DNA of 64,000 nucleotides from NCBI RefSeq assembly GCF_007747215.1, contig NZ_CP036273.1, positions 5,502,322 to 5,566,321 on the forward strand, in the 5' to 3' direction. Both the position numbers and the translations under genes were made by a program. Each line of letters starts with the position of its first letter. The first letter of the stretch is position 1. Below the pieces are notes generated by a model, which was given only the letters and a program-made list of their open reading frames with translations, was not told where the DNA came from and did not search any database. Below, one piece after another: positions 52,737 through 61,250 of the stretch. The DNA comes from Urbifossiella limnaea. Lineage in GTDB: Bacteria; Planctomycetota; Planctomycetia; Gemmatales; Gemmataceae.

Positions 52737-52823
52737 TGGACAGGATAACAGGATGAACGGGATCACCGAACCAAAACCGGGTGCCCCGGCTTGGTGAGCC
52801 CGTTCATCCTGTTATCCTGTCCA
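52737..52823. repeat. ACAGGATAACAGGATGAACGGG palindrome
   Basis: Inverted repeat of about 87 bp with arms of about 30 bp made of 8-9 bp ACAGGAT-like words. It lies between the anti-sigma and DUF1570 genes on the same strand. Confidence 0.7.
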
Positions 52824-52840
52824 TTTCCCGGCGGTGTAGC

Positions 52841-53083
52841 TCACGCCTCGGCCGGCTCGTCCGCCATCTTCTTCGCCACGCCCGCGCGGAGCCGCTCCTC
52901 CAACCCCGCCGGCATCGGCCGCGGCAGCCGGCGAGTCAGCTTCACCGTGAAGGTGAAGCTCTCCAGGAAGACCTCGCAGTGGGCGCAGCCGACGCGGTGC
53001 GACTCGAACTTCGTGCGGACCTCGGCCACCAGTTCGTTGCCGTGGTGGTCGGTGAGAAGGGCGCGGAATTCGGTACAGGTCAT
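52841..53083 (-). CDS. Zinc-binding anti-sigma factor
   Basis: An 80-residue protein with the ZAS motif H-x3-C-x2-C in ESHRVGCAHCE (H29, C33, C36), preceded by MTCTEFRALLTDHH. It should bind and hold the ECF sigma encoded immediately upstream, releasing it on a redox or other signal. There is no transmembrane helix, so it is a soluble regulator. Its ATG overlaps the sigma gene's TGA (TGATG). Confidence 0.85.
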   Translation of the reverse strand: MTCTEFRALLTDHHGNELVAEVRTKFESHRVGCAHCEVFLESFTFTVKLTRRLPRPMPAGLEERLRAGVAKKMADEPAEA

Positions 53084-53679
53084 CACGGCGCCAACCCCCC
53101 CTCGAAGTGCGGCGCCAGCGCGTCCCGCATCCGCAGCCTGGCGCGGTGGAGCCGGCTCTTCACCGCCGGGATGCTCAGCCCGAGCAGGTCGGCGATCTCC
53201 TGGTTCGGCAGCCCCTCCACGTCGGCCAGCACGTACACGTCGCGGAACGGACTCGGCAGGTGGCTGATGGCGTCCTCGATGACCGCCGTCTGCTCGGCCG
53301 CCAGCACCGGTTCGTCCGGCCCCACAGTCCACCGCGACACCGGGCCGTCACTCACCTCGAGCGTGTCGGTGTCGGCGTCGTGCGTCTCGTGCTTCTGGCG
53401 GTTGGCCCGCTTCTGGCGGTACGCCAGCGCCGCGTTCACCGTCACCCGGTGGAGCCACGTCGAGAGCTGTGCGTCGCCGCGGAACGTGTCCAGCTTGCGG
53501 ATCACCTGGACGAGCACGTCCTGCGTGACGTCCTCGGCGTCGGCGTCGTTGCCGAGCATCCGCCGGGCGATGTGGTAGATGCGCGGCGCGTACTCGCGGA
53601 ACACCAGTTCCGGCGTGATGGCGGGCGCGCCCCCGGGTTCGGGGCCGGGCGTGTCGGGCAGCATGGGGGCTTGCGTCAT
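53083..53679 (-). CDS. ECF sigma factor
   Basis: The 198-residue sigma factor has region 2 (LVFREYAPRIYHIARRMLGN; DAEDVTQDVLVQVIRKLDTF) and region 4 (ISHLPSPFRDVYVLADVEG; EIADLLGLSIPAVKSRLHRA). Between them is an acidic linker. It forms a co-translated pair with the zinc anti-sigma. ATG 53679 is selected; the frame is open upstream into the divergent gap. The target promoters are unknown. Confidence 0.93.
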   Translation of the reverse strand: MTQAPMLPDTPGPEPGGAPAITPELVFREYAPRIYHIARRMLGNDADAEDVTQDVLVQVIRKLDTFRGDAQLSTWLHRVTVNAALAYRQKRANRQKHETHDADTDTLEVSDGPVSRWTVGPDEPVLAAEQTAVIEDAISHLPSPFRDVYVLADVEGLPNQEIADLLGLSIPAVKSRLHRARLRMRDALAPHFEGGLAP

Positions 53680-53762
53680 GGCGGCTCGCGGGGCGACCCG
53701 GTTTGTACGATAACCCGGCGAAAGAGGGGCGCGAACCCCACCCGGCACCGAAAGCGAACCTC

Positions 53763-54407
53763 ATGCCGTTCACCGCCGCGCTCTTCGACTTCGACGGCAC
53801 CCTGGCCGACAGCTTCGCCGCGATCACCGCCAGCACGAATTTCACGCGCCACCACTACGGCCTGCCCGCACTTCCGGAAGCCGTGGTCCGCGAGTACGTC
53901 GGCTACGGCCTGCCGAACCTGATGCAGGAACTGGTGCCGACTGCCAATCCGGCAGCGGCCGTGGCCGTCTACCGCGAGCACCACGCCGGCATCGCGCGGG
54001 CCGAAACGAAGCTCATCCCTGGCGTCGCGGAGACGATCCCCGAGCTGGCCCGCCGCGGCCTGCGGCTGGCGGTGTGCAGCAACAAGAGCGTGACATTCAC
54101 CCGCGACCTGATCGCGGCGCTGGGGTTGGCCGCGTACTTTGACGCGGTACTCGGACCGGAAGACGTGGGCGGCCGGGCCAAGCCGGACCCCGCGATGCTG
54201 CACGAAGGCATGATCCTCACCGGCGGCACTGTCGGCACCACCGTCTACGTCGGCGACATGGCCATCGACGTTCACGTGGCGCGGGCGGCGGGGCTGCCGG
54301 TGTGGCTCGTTCCGGGCGGCGCGGCGGGGAAGGAGTCGCCCGCGGCCGCGGGGCCGGACCGCGTGCTCACCGGCTTCGCGGAGTTGCTGGACCTGCTACG
54401 CGGATGA
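53763..54407 (+). CDS. HAD-family phosphatase (phosphoglycolate phosphatase-like)
   Basis: A 214-residue HAD hydrolase with motif I FDFDGTLADS (D9, D11), motif II LAVCSNKS, motif III lysine in GRAKPDP and motif IV VYVGDMAIDV. The cap is C1-type helical (residues 20-90). The overall pattern fits the Gph/PGP subfamily, which removes phosphate from 2-phosphoglycolate and similar small phosphates. It is divergent from the ECF sigma gene. Confidence 0.88.
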   Translation: MPFTAALFDFDGTLADSFAAITASTNFTRHHYGLPALPEAVVREYVGYGLPNLMQELVPTANPAAAVAVYREHHAGIARAETKLIPGVAETIPELARRGLRLAVCSNKSVTFTRDLIAALGLAAYFDAVLGPEDVGGRAKPDPAMLHEGMILTGGTVGTTVYVGDMAIDVHVARAAGLPVWLVPGGAAGKESPAAAGPDRVLTGFAELLDLLRG

Positions 54408-54500
54408 CACATCGGCCCCGCCGATGACTTACCGCCGGACCCGCCGCAAGGCCGGGTGAGCGTGTCGGTATTCCCCTCCACACCCGCACCGGAGCCCGCC

Positions 54501-54989
54501 ATGCCGCCGCGCCTGTTCCCGACCCGCCACGACCTGCCGGCCGACAACCGCCGCGACCTCATCGCTCTACTGAACGCCCACGTCGCCGACCTGACCGACC
54601 TGCGGAGCCAGACGAAGCACGCCCACTGGAACGTGAAGGGGCCGACGTTCATCGCCCTGCACAAGCTGTTCGACGAGCTGACCGACACGCTCGACGAGCT
54701 GACCGACACCACGGCCGAGCGGGCGACGGCGCTCGGCGGCGTCGCCGACGGGACGATCCGCGCCGCCGCGGCGCAGAGTCGGCTGCCGGAGTTCCCGAGC
54801 CAGACGTTCGCGGGGCTGTCGGTGGTGGAGGCGCTGGCGGTGCGGTATGCCGACCTGGCCAAGAGCACCCGCGAGGCGATCGACGCCGCCGACACCCTCG
54901 GCGACGCCGCGACGGCGGACCTGTTCACGGCCGCGTCGCGGGAGCTGGACAAGGCGCTCTGGTTTCTGGAGTCACACTTGCAGGGGTGA
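54501..54989 (+). CDS. dps: Dps-like ferritin-family protein
   Basis: A 162-residue four-helix protein. The segment KHAHWNVKGPTFIALHKLFD is the Dps ferroxidase signature (histidines, then Asp/Glu in FDELTD). Helices continue with TERATALGG-like text (TTAERATALGG). Dps dodecamers oxidise Fe(II) with peroxide, store iron and may bind DNA. The ATG at 54501 has GGAG six bases upstream; a GTG at 54456 in frame would add a Pro-rich tail without merit. Confidence 0.85.
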   Translation: MPPRLFPTRHDLPADNRRDLIALLNAHVADLTDLRSQTKHAHWNVKGPTFIALHKLFDELTDTLDELTDTTAERATALGGVADGTIRAAAAQSRLPEFPSQTFAGLSVVEALAVRYADLAKSTREAIDAADTLGDAATADLFTAASRELDKALWFLESHLQG

Positions 54990-54995
54990 CCGAAG

Positions 54996-55045
54996 TTGCC
55001 GCTTGCGGCGTAGCGGCGTCGACGCCGCTACGCCGCAAGCGGCAA
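54996..55045. terminator. Perfect 50-bp palindrome, GCCGCTTGCGGCGTAGC family
   Basis: 25-bp arms with no loop, exactly between convergent gene ends at 54989 and 55048. Same repeat family as 28010-28058. Confidence 0.7.
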
Positions 55046-55047
55046 AG

Positions 55048-57429
55048 TCATCGAGGCTGATACAGGAACGGCCGCCGGAACATGCCGCCGAAGTGGTGCG
55101 GGTTGTGTACCCGCACCGCGAACCTGTTCGACCCCGGCCGCATGTGTGCCGTCACGTCCACGTCCCACTCGAACTTGTAGTCGCTCAGCCACCACGGCTC
55201 GCGGTACTCGCGGTGCGCTACCAGGTGGCCGTTCACGTACAGCCACGCCTCGTTGAACAGTCCGGGGAAGCGAATCTGCGCCTTCGCCGCCGCGGGTACG
55301 TCGGCGTCGGTGCGGTACCAGGCGTAGCCGGTGTAGCTGTGGTAGTCCGGGCTCACCACGCCCTGCGCCTGCATGTACACGTCCGTCCGCAGCATCCCCC
55401 AGTGGCCCGGGTTCTCGCGGTGGCTGTCCACGCTGCCGGCGTCCTTGCGGCCCTTCCACCACGTCAGGTCGACCGGCCGGTACGCCCAGCCGCTCACGAC
55501 GCCGGTGTCGTGCGGGTCGCGGCGGAAGGCCCACTCCGTCGGCAGCTTCGTCAGCAGTTTCCCCTTCGTGCCGTCGGTCGCGGCCAGTAGGTCGCGGTAC
55601 TGCTGCACCTCGCCGGGGAACCACGCCGGGCCGGCGTCCTTCCCCTCGGGCGCGACGCCGACGACGCGGGTGGTGAACGTCGGGTTCATCTTCGCCAGCT
55701 CCAGCCGGGCCGCGAGCCCCTTCTCGCCGGCGGCCACCGCCGCGCCGTAGTCCACGTCCGCCGCCGCGGCCTTTACCATCGCCGTGTAGTGGTCCAGCAC
55801 GTTGAAGCCGAGCCGGGCGAAGCGGACACGCTCGGAGTAGAGCTTCTCATTGCGGCCCGCGTGACCCGCGAGCGGCGCGACTGCCTTCTCCGCCTCGACC
55901 AGATGGCCGCGCAGCTGCGTCACGAGCGCCGGCGTGTACACCGCGGGGATCACGAAGTGCTCGTGCTCGGTGACGACGGTGTCGTCCCACGCCTTGAGGA
56001 TGGCGCCCCAGTACGCCGCCATCGGCTTCGCGGCGGGGCCGTAGAAGCGCTCGTAGACCTCGCCGAGCAGCGCATCAACGTCGGCGTCGGGGTTCCAGTA
56101 CAACTGCCCGCGGACGTGCAGGTTCAGGAACGTCGTGGCGATGGCGTTGCGGCTCTCGGTGCTGACGCCGAGGATGCCGGCCTTCTTGTAGTGCTTCACG
56201 TCCTGGCGGATCGCGCCGATCGACGGGTTCGGCAGGTCGCGCCACACCAGCATTCCCTGGTCGTAGTCGTAGACCACGACGCGGCCCTGCATCACCTCGG
56301 CCCAGCGGTACATCATGTCGCGATACTCCTGCCGCGGCGGGCTCTTCGGGTCGTCCATGCCGTGGATGGGGTCCACGTCGATCGCGGCGAGGTACGCGAC
56401 CAGCGGCTTCGCCGCGAGCATCTTCCGCTGAGGCGGGATGGTGAGGTTGCCGTAGGCGAGGAAGCCGATCTTCGATTTGCTGTCGGGGTGCGCCTTCAAG
56501 AGCTTGTCGGCGACCTTGTTGTAGAGCGTCAGGAACGGGTCCGTCAGCGACGCGGCCAGGAAGTACTTGTCCTTCAGCCCGGCCTGCAATTCCTTGTCGA
56601 TCTTCGACTCCGAGCGGTAGACGCCGTCCTCCATGCCGAGCGAGAAGAACTCGCCCTTGGCGAACTTCGGCGCCACCTTCTTCACGACGTGGTCGGCGGT
56701 GGCGTCGTCGGCGATGGGGATGTCGAACACCGACTTTCCCTTGGGAATGAGCTCTTGGACGTACTCGCCGATGGCGTGGCCGTTCGGGACGCCGACGCCG
56801 CTGTTCAGGTAGTTGCGGCGCATGAACTCGTCCTGCCCGTCGTTGGCGCCGTTCCACGACACCCAGTAGTTGCGCACCTCGAACGGCGGGGCGTAGGCGT
56901 AGTCCAGGTCGCCGACCGTGAGCGTCTTCGTCTCGGGGATGCACTCGCCGATGGCGGTGGGGAGGTACCACCGGCAGCCCCAGCGGCGGAGCAGCTCGGC
57001 CGCGGCGTAGTAGTGGCTGTCGTCGTTCGTGCCGACCACGAAGATGCGGTCGCCCTGGCGACGGAGGGCGATGGCGTCGGCGCGCAGGACGGGTTCCTTC
57101 TTCGCCACCTTCGCGAGCGCCGCGGCGAGCGACGGATCGACCTTCAGCGCCGCGCCGCCGACGACGATGACGCGGCCGCCGCCCTTGATGGCGGCGTCCA
57201 CGGCCTCCGCGGTGTCGGCGAGCTTCGGCTCGGTGCCAGTCATGAGGCCGACGCAGCGGACGACCTCGGCGGCGGCCTTCTTCTCCCAGGGGCCGGCCGT
57301 GGGGGAGACGACCACGACGGCGGGGGCTTTGCCGCCGCCGGCGACGACCAGCGGCGCGGGGGGTTGAGCGGCCGCGGGGAGAACGCAGGCGAGGGCGACG
57401 AGGGGCACGGCGAGCCGGAGCGGGCGCAT
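55048..57429 (-). CDS. DUF4838 secreted glycoside-hydrolase-like protein
   Basis: The 793-residue protein has a signal peptide (AVPLVALACVLPAAAQ), an alpha-glucuronidase-like N-terminal domain (about 30-150, AAAEVVRCVGLMTGTEPKL), a DUF4838 TIM-barrel-like core (about 170-520; LAYGNLTIPPQRK, YDQGMLVWRD) and a C-terminal galactose-binding-like beta-sandwich (about 640-780; EAWLYVNGHLVAHREY). Candidate acids are present but the catalytic pair cannot be assigned. It probably acts on plant or algal polysaccharides. It lies downstream of the DUF1501 and CxxCH genes on the same strand. Confidence 0.82.
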   Translation of the reverse strand: MRPLRLAVPLVALACVLPAAAQPPAPLVVAGGGKAPAVVVVSPTAGPWEKKAAAEVVRCVGLMTGTEPKLADTAEAVDAAIKGGGRVIVVGGAALKVDPSLAAALAKVAKKEPVLRADAIALRRQGDRIFVVGTNDDSHYYAAAELLRRWGCRWYLPTAIGECIPETKTLTVGDLDYAYAPPFEVRNYWVSWNGANDGQDEFMRRNYLNSGVGVPNGHAIGEYVQELIPKGKSVFDIPIADDATADHVVKKVAPKFAKGEFFSLGMEDGVYRSESKIDKELQAGLKDKYFLAASLTDPFLTLYNKVADKLLKAHPDSKSKIGFLAYGNLTIPPQRKMLAAKPLVAYLAAIDVDPIHGMDDPKSPPRQEYRDMMYRWAEVMQGRVVVYDYDQGMLVWRDLPNPSIGAIRQDVKHYKKAGILGVSTESRNAIATTFLNLHVRGQLYWNPDADVDALLGEVYERFYGPAAKPMAAYWGAILKAWDDTVVTEHEHFVIPAVYTPALVTQLRGHLVEAEKAVAPLAGHAGRNEKLYSERVRFARLGFNVLDHYTAMVKAAAADVDYGAAVAAGEKGLAARLELAKMNPTFTTRVVGVAPEGKDAGPAWFPGEVQQYRDLLAATDGTKGKLLTKLPTEWAFRRDPHDTGVVSGWAYRPVDLTWWKGRKDAGSVDSHRENPGHWGMLRTDVYMQAQGVVSPDYHSYTGYAWYRTDADVPAAAKAQIRFPGLFNEAWLYVNGHLVAHREYREPWWLSDYKFEWDVDVTAHMRPGSNRFAVRVHNPHHFGGMFRRPFLYQPR

Positions 57430-57478
57430 GTCGATCCCGAGAGGAGGGATTAATCGGTGGGTGCGGGCATCTTGATTT

Positions 57479-57534
57479 GGTGGGGCCGGCGTCCCGCCGG
57501 TCTGGGCTCCGACCGGCGGGACGCCGGCCCCACC
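57479..57534. terminator. Hairpin between DUF4838 and DUF1501 genes
   Basis: Perfect 24-bp arms (GGTGGGGCCGGCGTCC...) with an 8-base loop. It could attenuate read-through from DUF1501 into DUF4838. Confidence 0.6.
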
Positions 57535-57540
57535 CAACCA

Positions 57541-58815
57541 TTACCCCCACAGCCCGGCAAGCCGGTCCTTGTCGGCGACGCCGAGCGGGAAGCGTTTACT
57601 CAGCGGGTGGTCGGCGATCCCCGCCAGCTCGCGCAGCGCCAGGTGGACGTGCTCCGGCCGCACCCGGATGCCGCCGTCGCGCTTCACGGCCAGCGTCGCG
57701 GGGTCGAGCGGCACCGCGAACTGGCCGGCGTCGGTGGCGCCGACCACGCGGTTGCCTTTAATCCCCTTCCCGAAGAACCACGCCGAGCCGACGGACCAGT
57801 GGTCCTTGCCGTTGCCGGCGTTGTACGTCGGCGTGCGGCCCATCTCGCTCTGCACCACCACGACCAGCTTGTCGCGGAGGCCGAGGTCGCTGGCGCGCCG
57901 CACGAGGTACGCGATGCCGGCGAGGAACTCGGGGAGCAGCCGCAGCTGGTCGGGGTCGTTGTTGGCGTGGCTGTCGAACTGGCCGATGCTGAGGTTCGCG
58001 CTCACGCACACGCCCGCCTTGAACGACGCCAGCGCGATCTCGGCCTGCTGCGACAGCCGCTCCCGCGGCACGTTCTGCGGGATGTACTGCGTCACGCGCT
58101 CGAGCGCCTTCGAGTTGGCCTGCGCGGCGTAGAGCATACTCTCGCCGCGCTCCGCCCGCGGCAGCCGGGGTTGTGCGGCGCGGGCGGCGTTGGTGTCACG
58201 CAGCGCTTCCTCGATGCGGTCGAGGGCGAAGCGGTCGTGGTAGGGGGCGCGTTCGTTGCCGCCGACGGCGTCGGCGTTGGCGATGGTGCGGAGCGACGGC
58301 AGGTACGGCACCCGCGACATGGCGACGAGGTTGCCGGTGTTCGAGTAGTTCCCGAACGTGAGGAACGCCAGCGGGCACGTCGAGCCGCGGCAGGCGGCGA
58401 CGAGCGCCGCGAACGTGGGGTAGGCGAGGCTGTCGAGCTTGCCGGTCGCCATGTAGCGGGCGCCGGGCGAGTGGTTGTTCACCGAGTAGTCGAGGCCGTT
58501 GAACGTCAGCAGGTCGTTGCCGAACTCGGCGTAAAAGTCCTCGTTGGCGAGCCCGGCGGTGACGTGCTTTTTGAGCGGCGCGAACTTGTGGGCGCCGCGG
58601 GTGAGGATGTCGCCCTCGCGGTACAGGCGGTTGATGTTGTTGACGCCCTTCGGGTCCATGAGATATGTCGTGTCCCACCCGCCGGAGGCGTTGAACACGA
58701 CGTAGAACGGCCCGTCGTAGGGGGCGTCCTTGGGCGGTTGCGCGACGGCGCGGAAGATCGGCGCCGCGACGCCGAGCCCGGCGAGCCCGCACAGCTTCAG
58801 GAAGTCGCGGCGCAT
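57541..58815 (-). CDS. DUF1501 protein with Tat leader, partner of the CxxCH protein
   Basis: A 424-residue exported protein with leader RRDFLKLCGLAGLGV, a textbook Tat motif. The DUF1501 body has FNASGGWDTTYLMDPKG, FNGLDYSVNNHSPG, SIGQFDSHANND, VVVQSEMGRTPTYN and DHWSVGSAWFF. It follows the CxxCH-protein gene by 69 bases on the same strand, the usual planctomycete pairing. The role of the pair is unknown, although sulfated-polysaccharide use has been proposed for the class. Confidence 0.88.
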   Translation of the reverse strand: MRRDFLKLCGLAGLGVAAPIFRAVAQPPKDAPYDGPFYVVFNASGGWDTTYLMDPKGVNNINRLYREGDILTRGAHKFAPLKKHVTAGLANEDFYAEFGNDLLTFNGLDYSVNNHSPGARYMATGKLDSLAYPTFAALVAACRGSTCPLAFLTFGNYSNTGNLVAMSRVPYLPSLRTIANADAVGGNERAPYHDRFALDRIEEALRDTNAARAAQPRLPRAERGESMLYAAQANSKALERVTQYIPQNVPRERLSQQAEIALASFKAGVCVSANLSIGQFDSHANNDPDQLRLLPEFLAGIAYLVRRASDLGLRDKLVVVVQSEMGRTPTYNAGNGKDHWSVGSAWFFGKGIKGNRVVGATDAGQFAVPLDPATLAVKRDGGIRVRPEHVHLALRELAGIADHPLSKRFPLGVADKDRLAGLWG

Positions 58816-58832
58816 GGAGGAAGCCTTTTGGA

Positions 58833-58879
58833 CCCGCCGCTCGCGGGGTGGCGCCGCGGCGCTACGCCGCAAGCGGCGG
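58833..58879. terminator. Imperfect hairpin of the GCCGCTTGCGGCGTAGC family
   Basis: Arms CCGCCGCTCGCGG.../...CCGCAAGCGGCGG, between the CxxCH-protein stop (58885) and the DUF1501 start (58815). A half copy lies near 61240-61270. Confidence 0.5.
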
Positions 58880-58884
58880 AAGAA

Positions 58885-61200
58885 CTACTCGTACAGGAAC
58901 TCGGGCCGCCGCAGCAGGTACGTCACCACCGCGCGCCAGGCGCGAATCGTGTAGTGCGGGTCGGCCGGGATCGTCGCGTCCTCGCGGCGGCAGTGGTACG
59001 TCTCGCGGCCCTCGATCCCCTTCTTACCCGCCGCGTCCGCCACCACTCCCGCGAACAGCTTCACCGTGCGGTCCACGTCGGCCGCGTCGGCGCGGCCCAG
59101 GATGCGCTCGTGCAGGTAGACCACCTGCTTGCGGATCGCCGCGTCCGACGCCGCCGACGTGCCCGGCTTCGTCTGCGGGTCCACGAACGGGAACAGCTTC
59201 CGCTCGTTCGCCGGCCGCGAGAAGTCCTTCGGGACGTGCCGGCACGCCACGTCGTTCGACAGGATTCGCTGGATCGCCCCCATCGCCCCGCTCGGGTCGG
59301 TCGCCCGCTCCGTCACCTCCTGCGAGTCGATGCCGCCGTACAGCATCGCCGTCTGCTCCGTCAGCCGGCCCCACCGCTCGCCGAACACCGCGAACACTTT
59401 GCGCTCCGTCTGCTCCGGCGACAGCATCCGCACCAGCCCCACGTCGTCCAGCTCCGCCCGCCGCGCCGGGTCGGCGGTCGCCGTTTGCAGCCCGTCGGCG
59501 CGGTAGAACGGCGACTGCGCCCACTCCTTGAAGGCCACCTTCAGGTTGAAGCCGTGGCCGACCATCGCCGCCGAGATGCGCTCGACCTCGCGTCGCTGCT
59601 CGGCGTAGGCGCGGCGCTTCGCCGGGTAGAGCGGGTCGTCCAAATCCTTCGGCGGCAGTAGCGACTTGCGGCCGGTCAGGATGAAGTAGGCGTGCTCGGT
59701 CATGGCGACGGCGAAGCGCGGGTCCTTCGCCGTTCGATCGCCGAGCCACTGGAGCGCCCGCCAGCGCTCGGCCGCGGGCAGATCCTCGCCCTCAAACCCG
59801 GCCGGGAACATGTCGGTGAACCACCCGCCCTTCCGCTTGCCGTACACGCCGCGGTCGGCGAACCGCCAGTAGTCCTGGAACAGCCCCGCCACCGGGTCGA
59901 GCGTCTTGTGGCACACCACACACTCGGCCGCCTGCATCGTCGGCACCGCGTACTTGGCCTGCGCCGCCGCGGCGTCGGACACGCGGGCGGCCAGCTCCAG
60001 CACGTCCACCCCGAGGAAGTGCTGGTAATACATTCGCGCCCGCAGCCGGTTGCGGTTCGTTTCCGTGGTCGGGTAGCGCGTCAGGTACTGGAAGCTGCCC
60101 AGCACCCCGGCGTGCGGGTAGAAGCCGGTCGCCGAGTCCTGGTTCTGCGACTTGTCCCGCTCGCGGCCGACCAGCGCCTTGAGCTTCACCGGCGTGAACT
60201 CGAACGGGTCGTCGGCGTTCTTGAATCGCCCCTTCACCTCGTCGAAGGTACCGTAGCCGCGGGCGGTGTACGGCGACTGCATGACGTAGTCCGCGGTCAC
60301 CACCTCGGTGAACGGCTTGTCGGTGCGGACGATGTGCTCGACGAGCCGCAGCGGTTCCTCGAGGAGCGACTTGCGGTAGTCGGCGGCGAGCTTGTAGCGG
60401 GCCTGCGTCTGCGCCTTCTCGTCGCCGGCCTTGGTCAGGTCGTGCTTCTGGTACCAGTGGCGGTTCGGGAAGTGGTCGTAGGACAGGACCGTCTGGTCGG
60501 CGTTCCCGTCCACGCCGAGCGTCAGGAAGATGTCGTTGAAGCCTTCCCGGAGGCGCAGGTAGAAGGCGTCTTCGGTCATCAGCTTGTCCATCAGGCCCGG
60601 CAGCGCCTTGAGGCCGTCCTTGCCCACGGCGGCGCGCTCGGCGTCGGTCGGCAGCCGGCCGGCCAGCGACAGCGTGACGCGGCGCAGCAGCCGGGCGTCG
60701 TCGAGCATCACGACGCCGGCGAAGAACGGCGGCGCCTTGGGGTCGATCTTCGTCAGGTCGCCGGGCGCGACGGGCGTGTTGACGCGCTTCACGAACGTCT
60801 GCAGCACGCGGTACCCGGCGGAGTCGGCGGGGAGCACGTCCTCGCCGCCGTGGTCGAGCTCGCCGACGACCTTGAGCAGCAGACGCGACTGGTCCTTGTG
60901 CTTCGCGGCGGCCATTTTGGCGAAGGCGGCGCGGTTGTGCCGCATGGCGTCGTCGCGGGCCGGGCCTTGCAGCTTCCGCGGGTCGCGGAGGACGAGCTTG
61001 CTCTCCTCGGCGTCGCCGCCGGCCGAGTGGCACGTCAGGCACTTCGGCAGCGCCACCTTCGCCCACACCTCGTCGGCGAAGAACGAATCGACGGCTGCGG
61101 CGCAGTCGTAGACCTGCTTCGGGGGCGCGGATTTGTCCTGGCCACGGGCGCCGACGACGGCGGTGACCGCGACGAGGATGAAGGGGAGAAGGCGGAGCAT
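58885..61200 (-). CDS. Secreted CxxCH (cytochrome c-like) protein of the DUF1588/DUF1592 type
   Basis: The 771-residue protein has a signal peptide (LRLLPFILVAVTAVVGARG) and two heme-type motifs: CLTCH at 54-58 in a short N-terminal c-type domain and CVVCH near residue 427. The second sits in AAECVVCHKTLDPVAGLFQD, typical of DUF1588. Between and after them are the large helical DUF1592-like regions (LRRVTLSLAGRLPTDAER, RARMYYQHFLGVDVLELA). Such proteins may carry electrons or bind heme outside the cytoplasm. The product is probably periplasmic and works with the DUF1501 protein encoded next. The frame is open beyond 61200 but that part is antisense to other genes. Confidence 0.85.
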   Translation of the reverse strand: MLRLLPFILVAVTAVVGARGQDKSAPPKQVYDCAAAVDSFFADEVWAKVALPKCLTCHSAGGDAEESKLVLRDPRKLQGPARDDAMRHNRAAFAKMAAAKHKDQSRLLLKVVGELDHGGEDVLPADSAGYRVLQTFVKRVNTPVAPGDLTKIDPKAPPFFAGVVMLDDARLLRRVTLSLAGRLPTDAERAAVGKDGLKALPGLMDKLMTEDAFYLRLREGFNDIFLTLGVDGNADQTVLSYDHFPNRHWYQKHDLTKAGDEKAQTQARYKLAADYRKSLLEEPLRLVEHIVRTDKPFTEVVTADYVMQSPYTARGYGTFDEVKGRFKNADDPFEFTPVKLKALVGRERDKSQNQDSATGFYPHAGVLGSFQYLTRYPTTETNRNRLRARMYYQHFLGVDVLELAARVSDAAAAQAKYAVPTMQAAECVVCHKTLDPVAGLFQDYWRFADRGVYGKRKGGWFTDMFPAGFEGEDLPAAERWRALQWLGDRTAKDPRFAVAMTEHAYFILTGRKSLLPPKDLDDPLYPAKRRAYAEQRREVERISAAMVGHGFNLKVAFKEWAQSPFYRADGLQTATADPARRAELDDVGLVRMLSPEQTERKVFAVFGERWGRLTEQTAMLYGGIDSQEVTERATDPSGAMGAIQRILSNDVACRHVPKDFSRPANERKLFPFVDPQTKPGTSAASDAAIRKQVVYLHERILGRADAADVDRTVKLFAGVVADAAGKKGIEGRETYHCRREDATIPADPHYTIRAWRAVVTYLLRRPEFLYE

Positions 61201-61250
61201 GGGGGTATTCTCGCCCGCGGCGGCGTGGGGTGCAAGGTTGTGGCGCCGTG

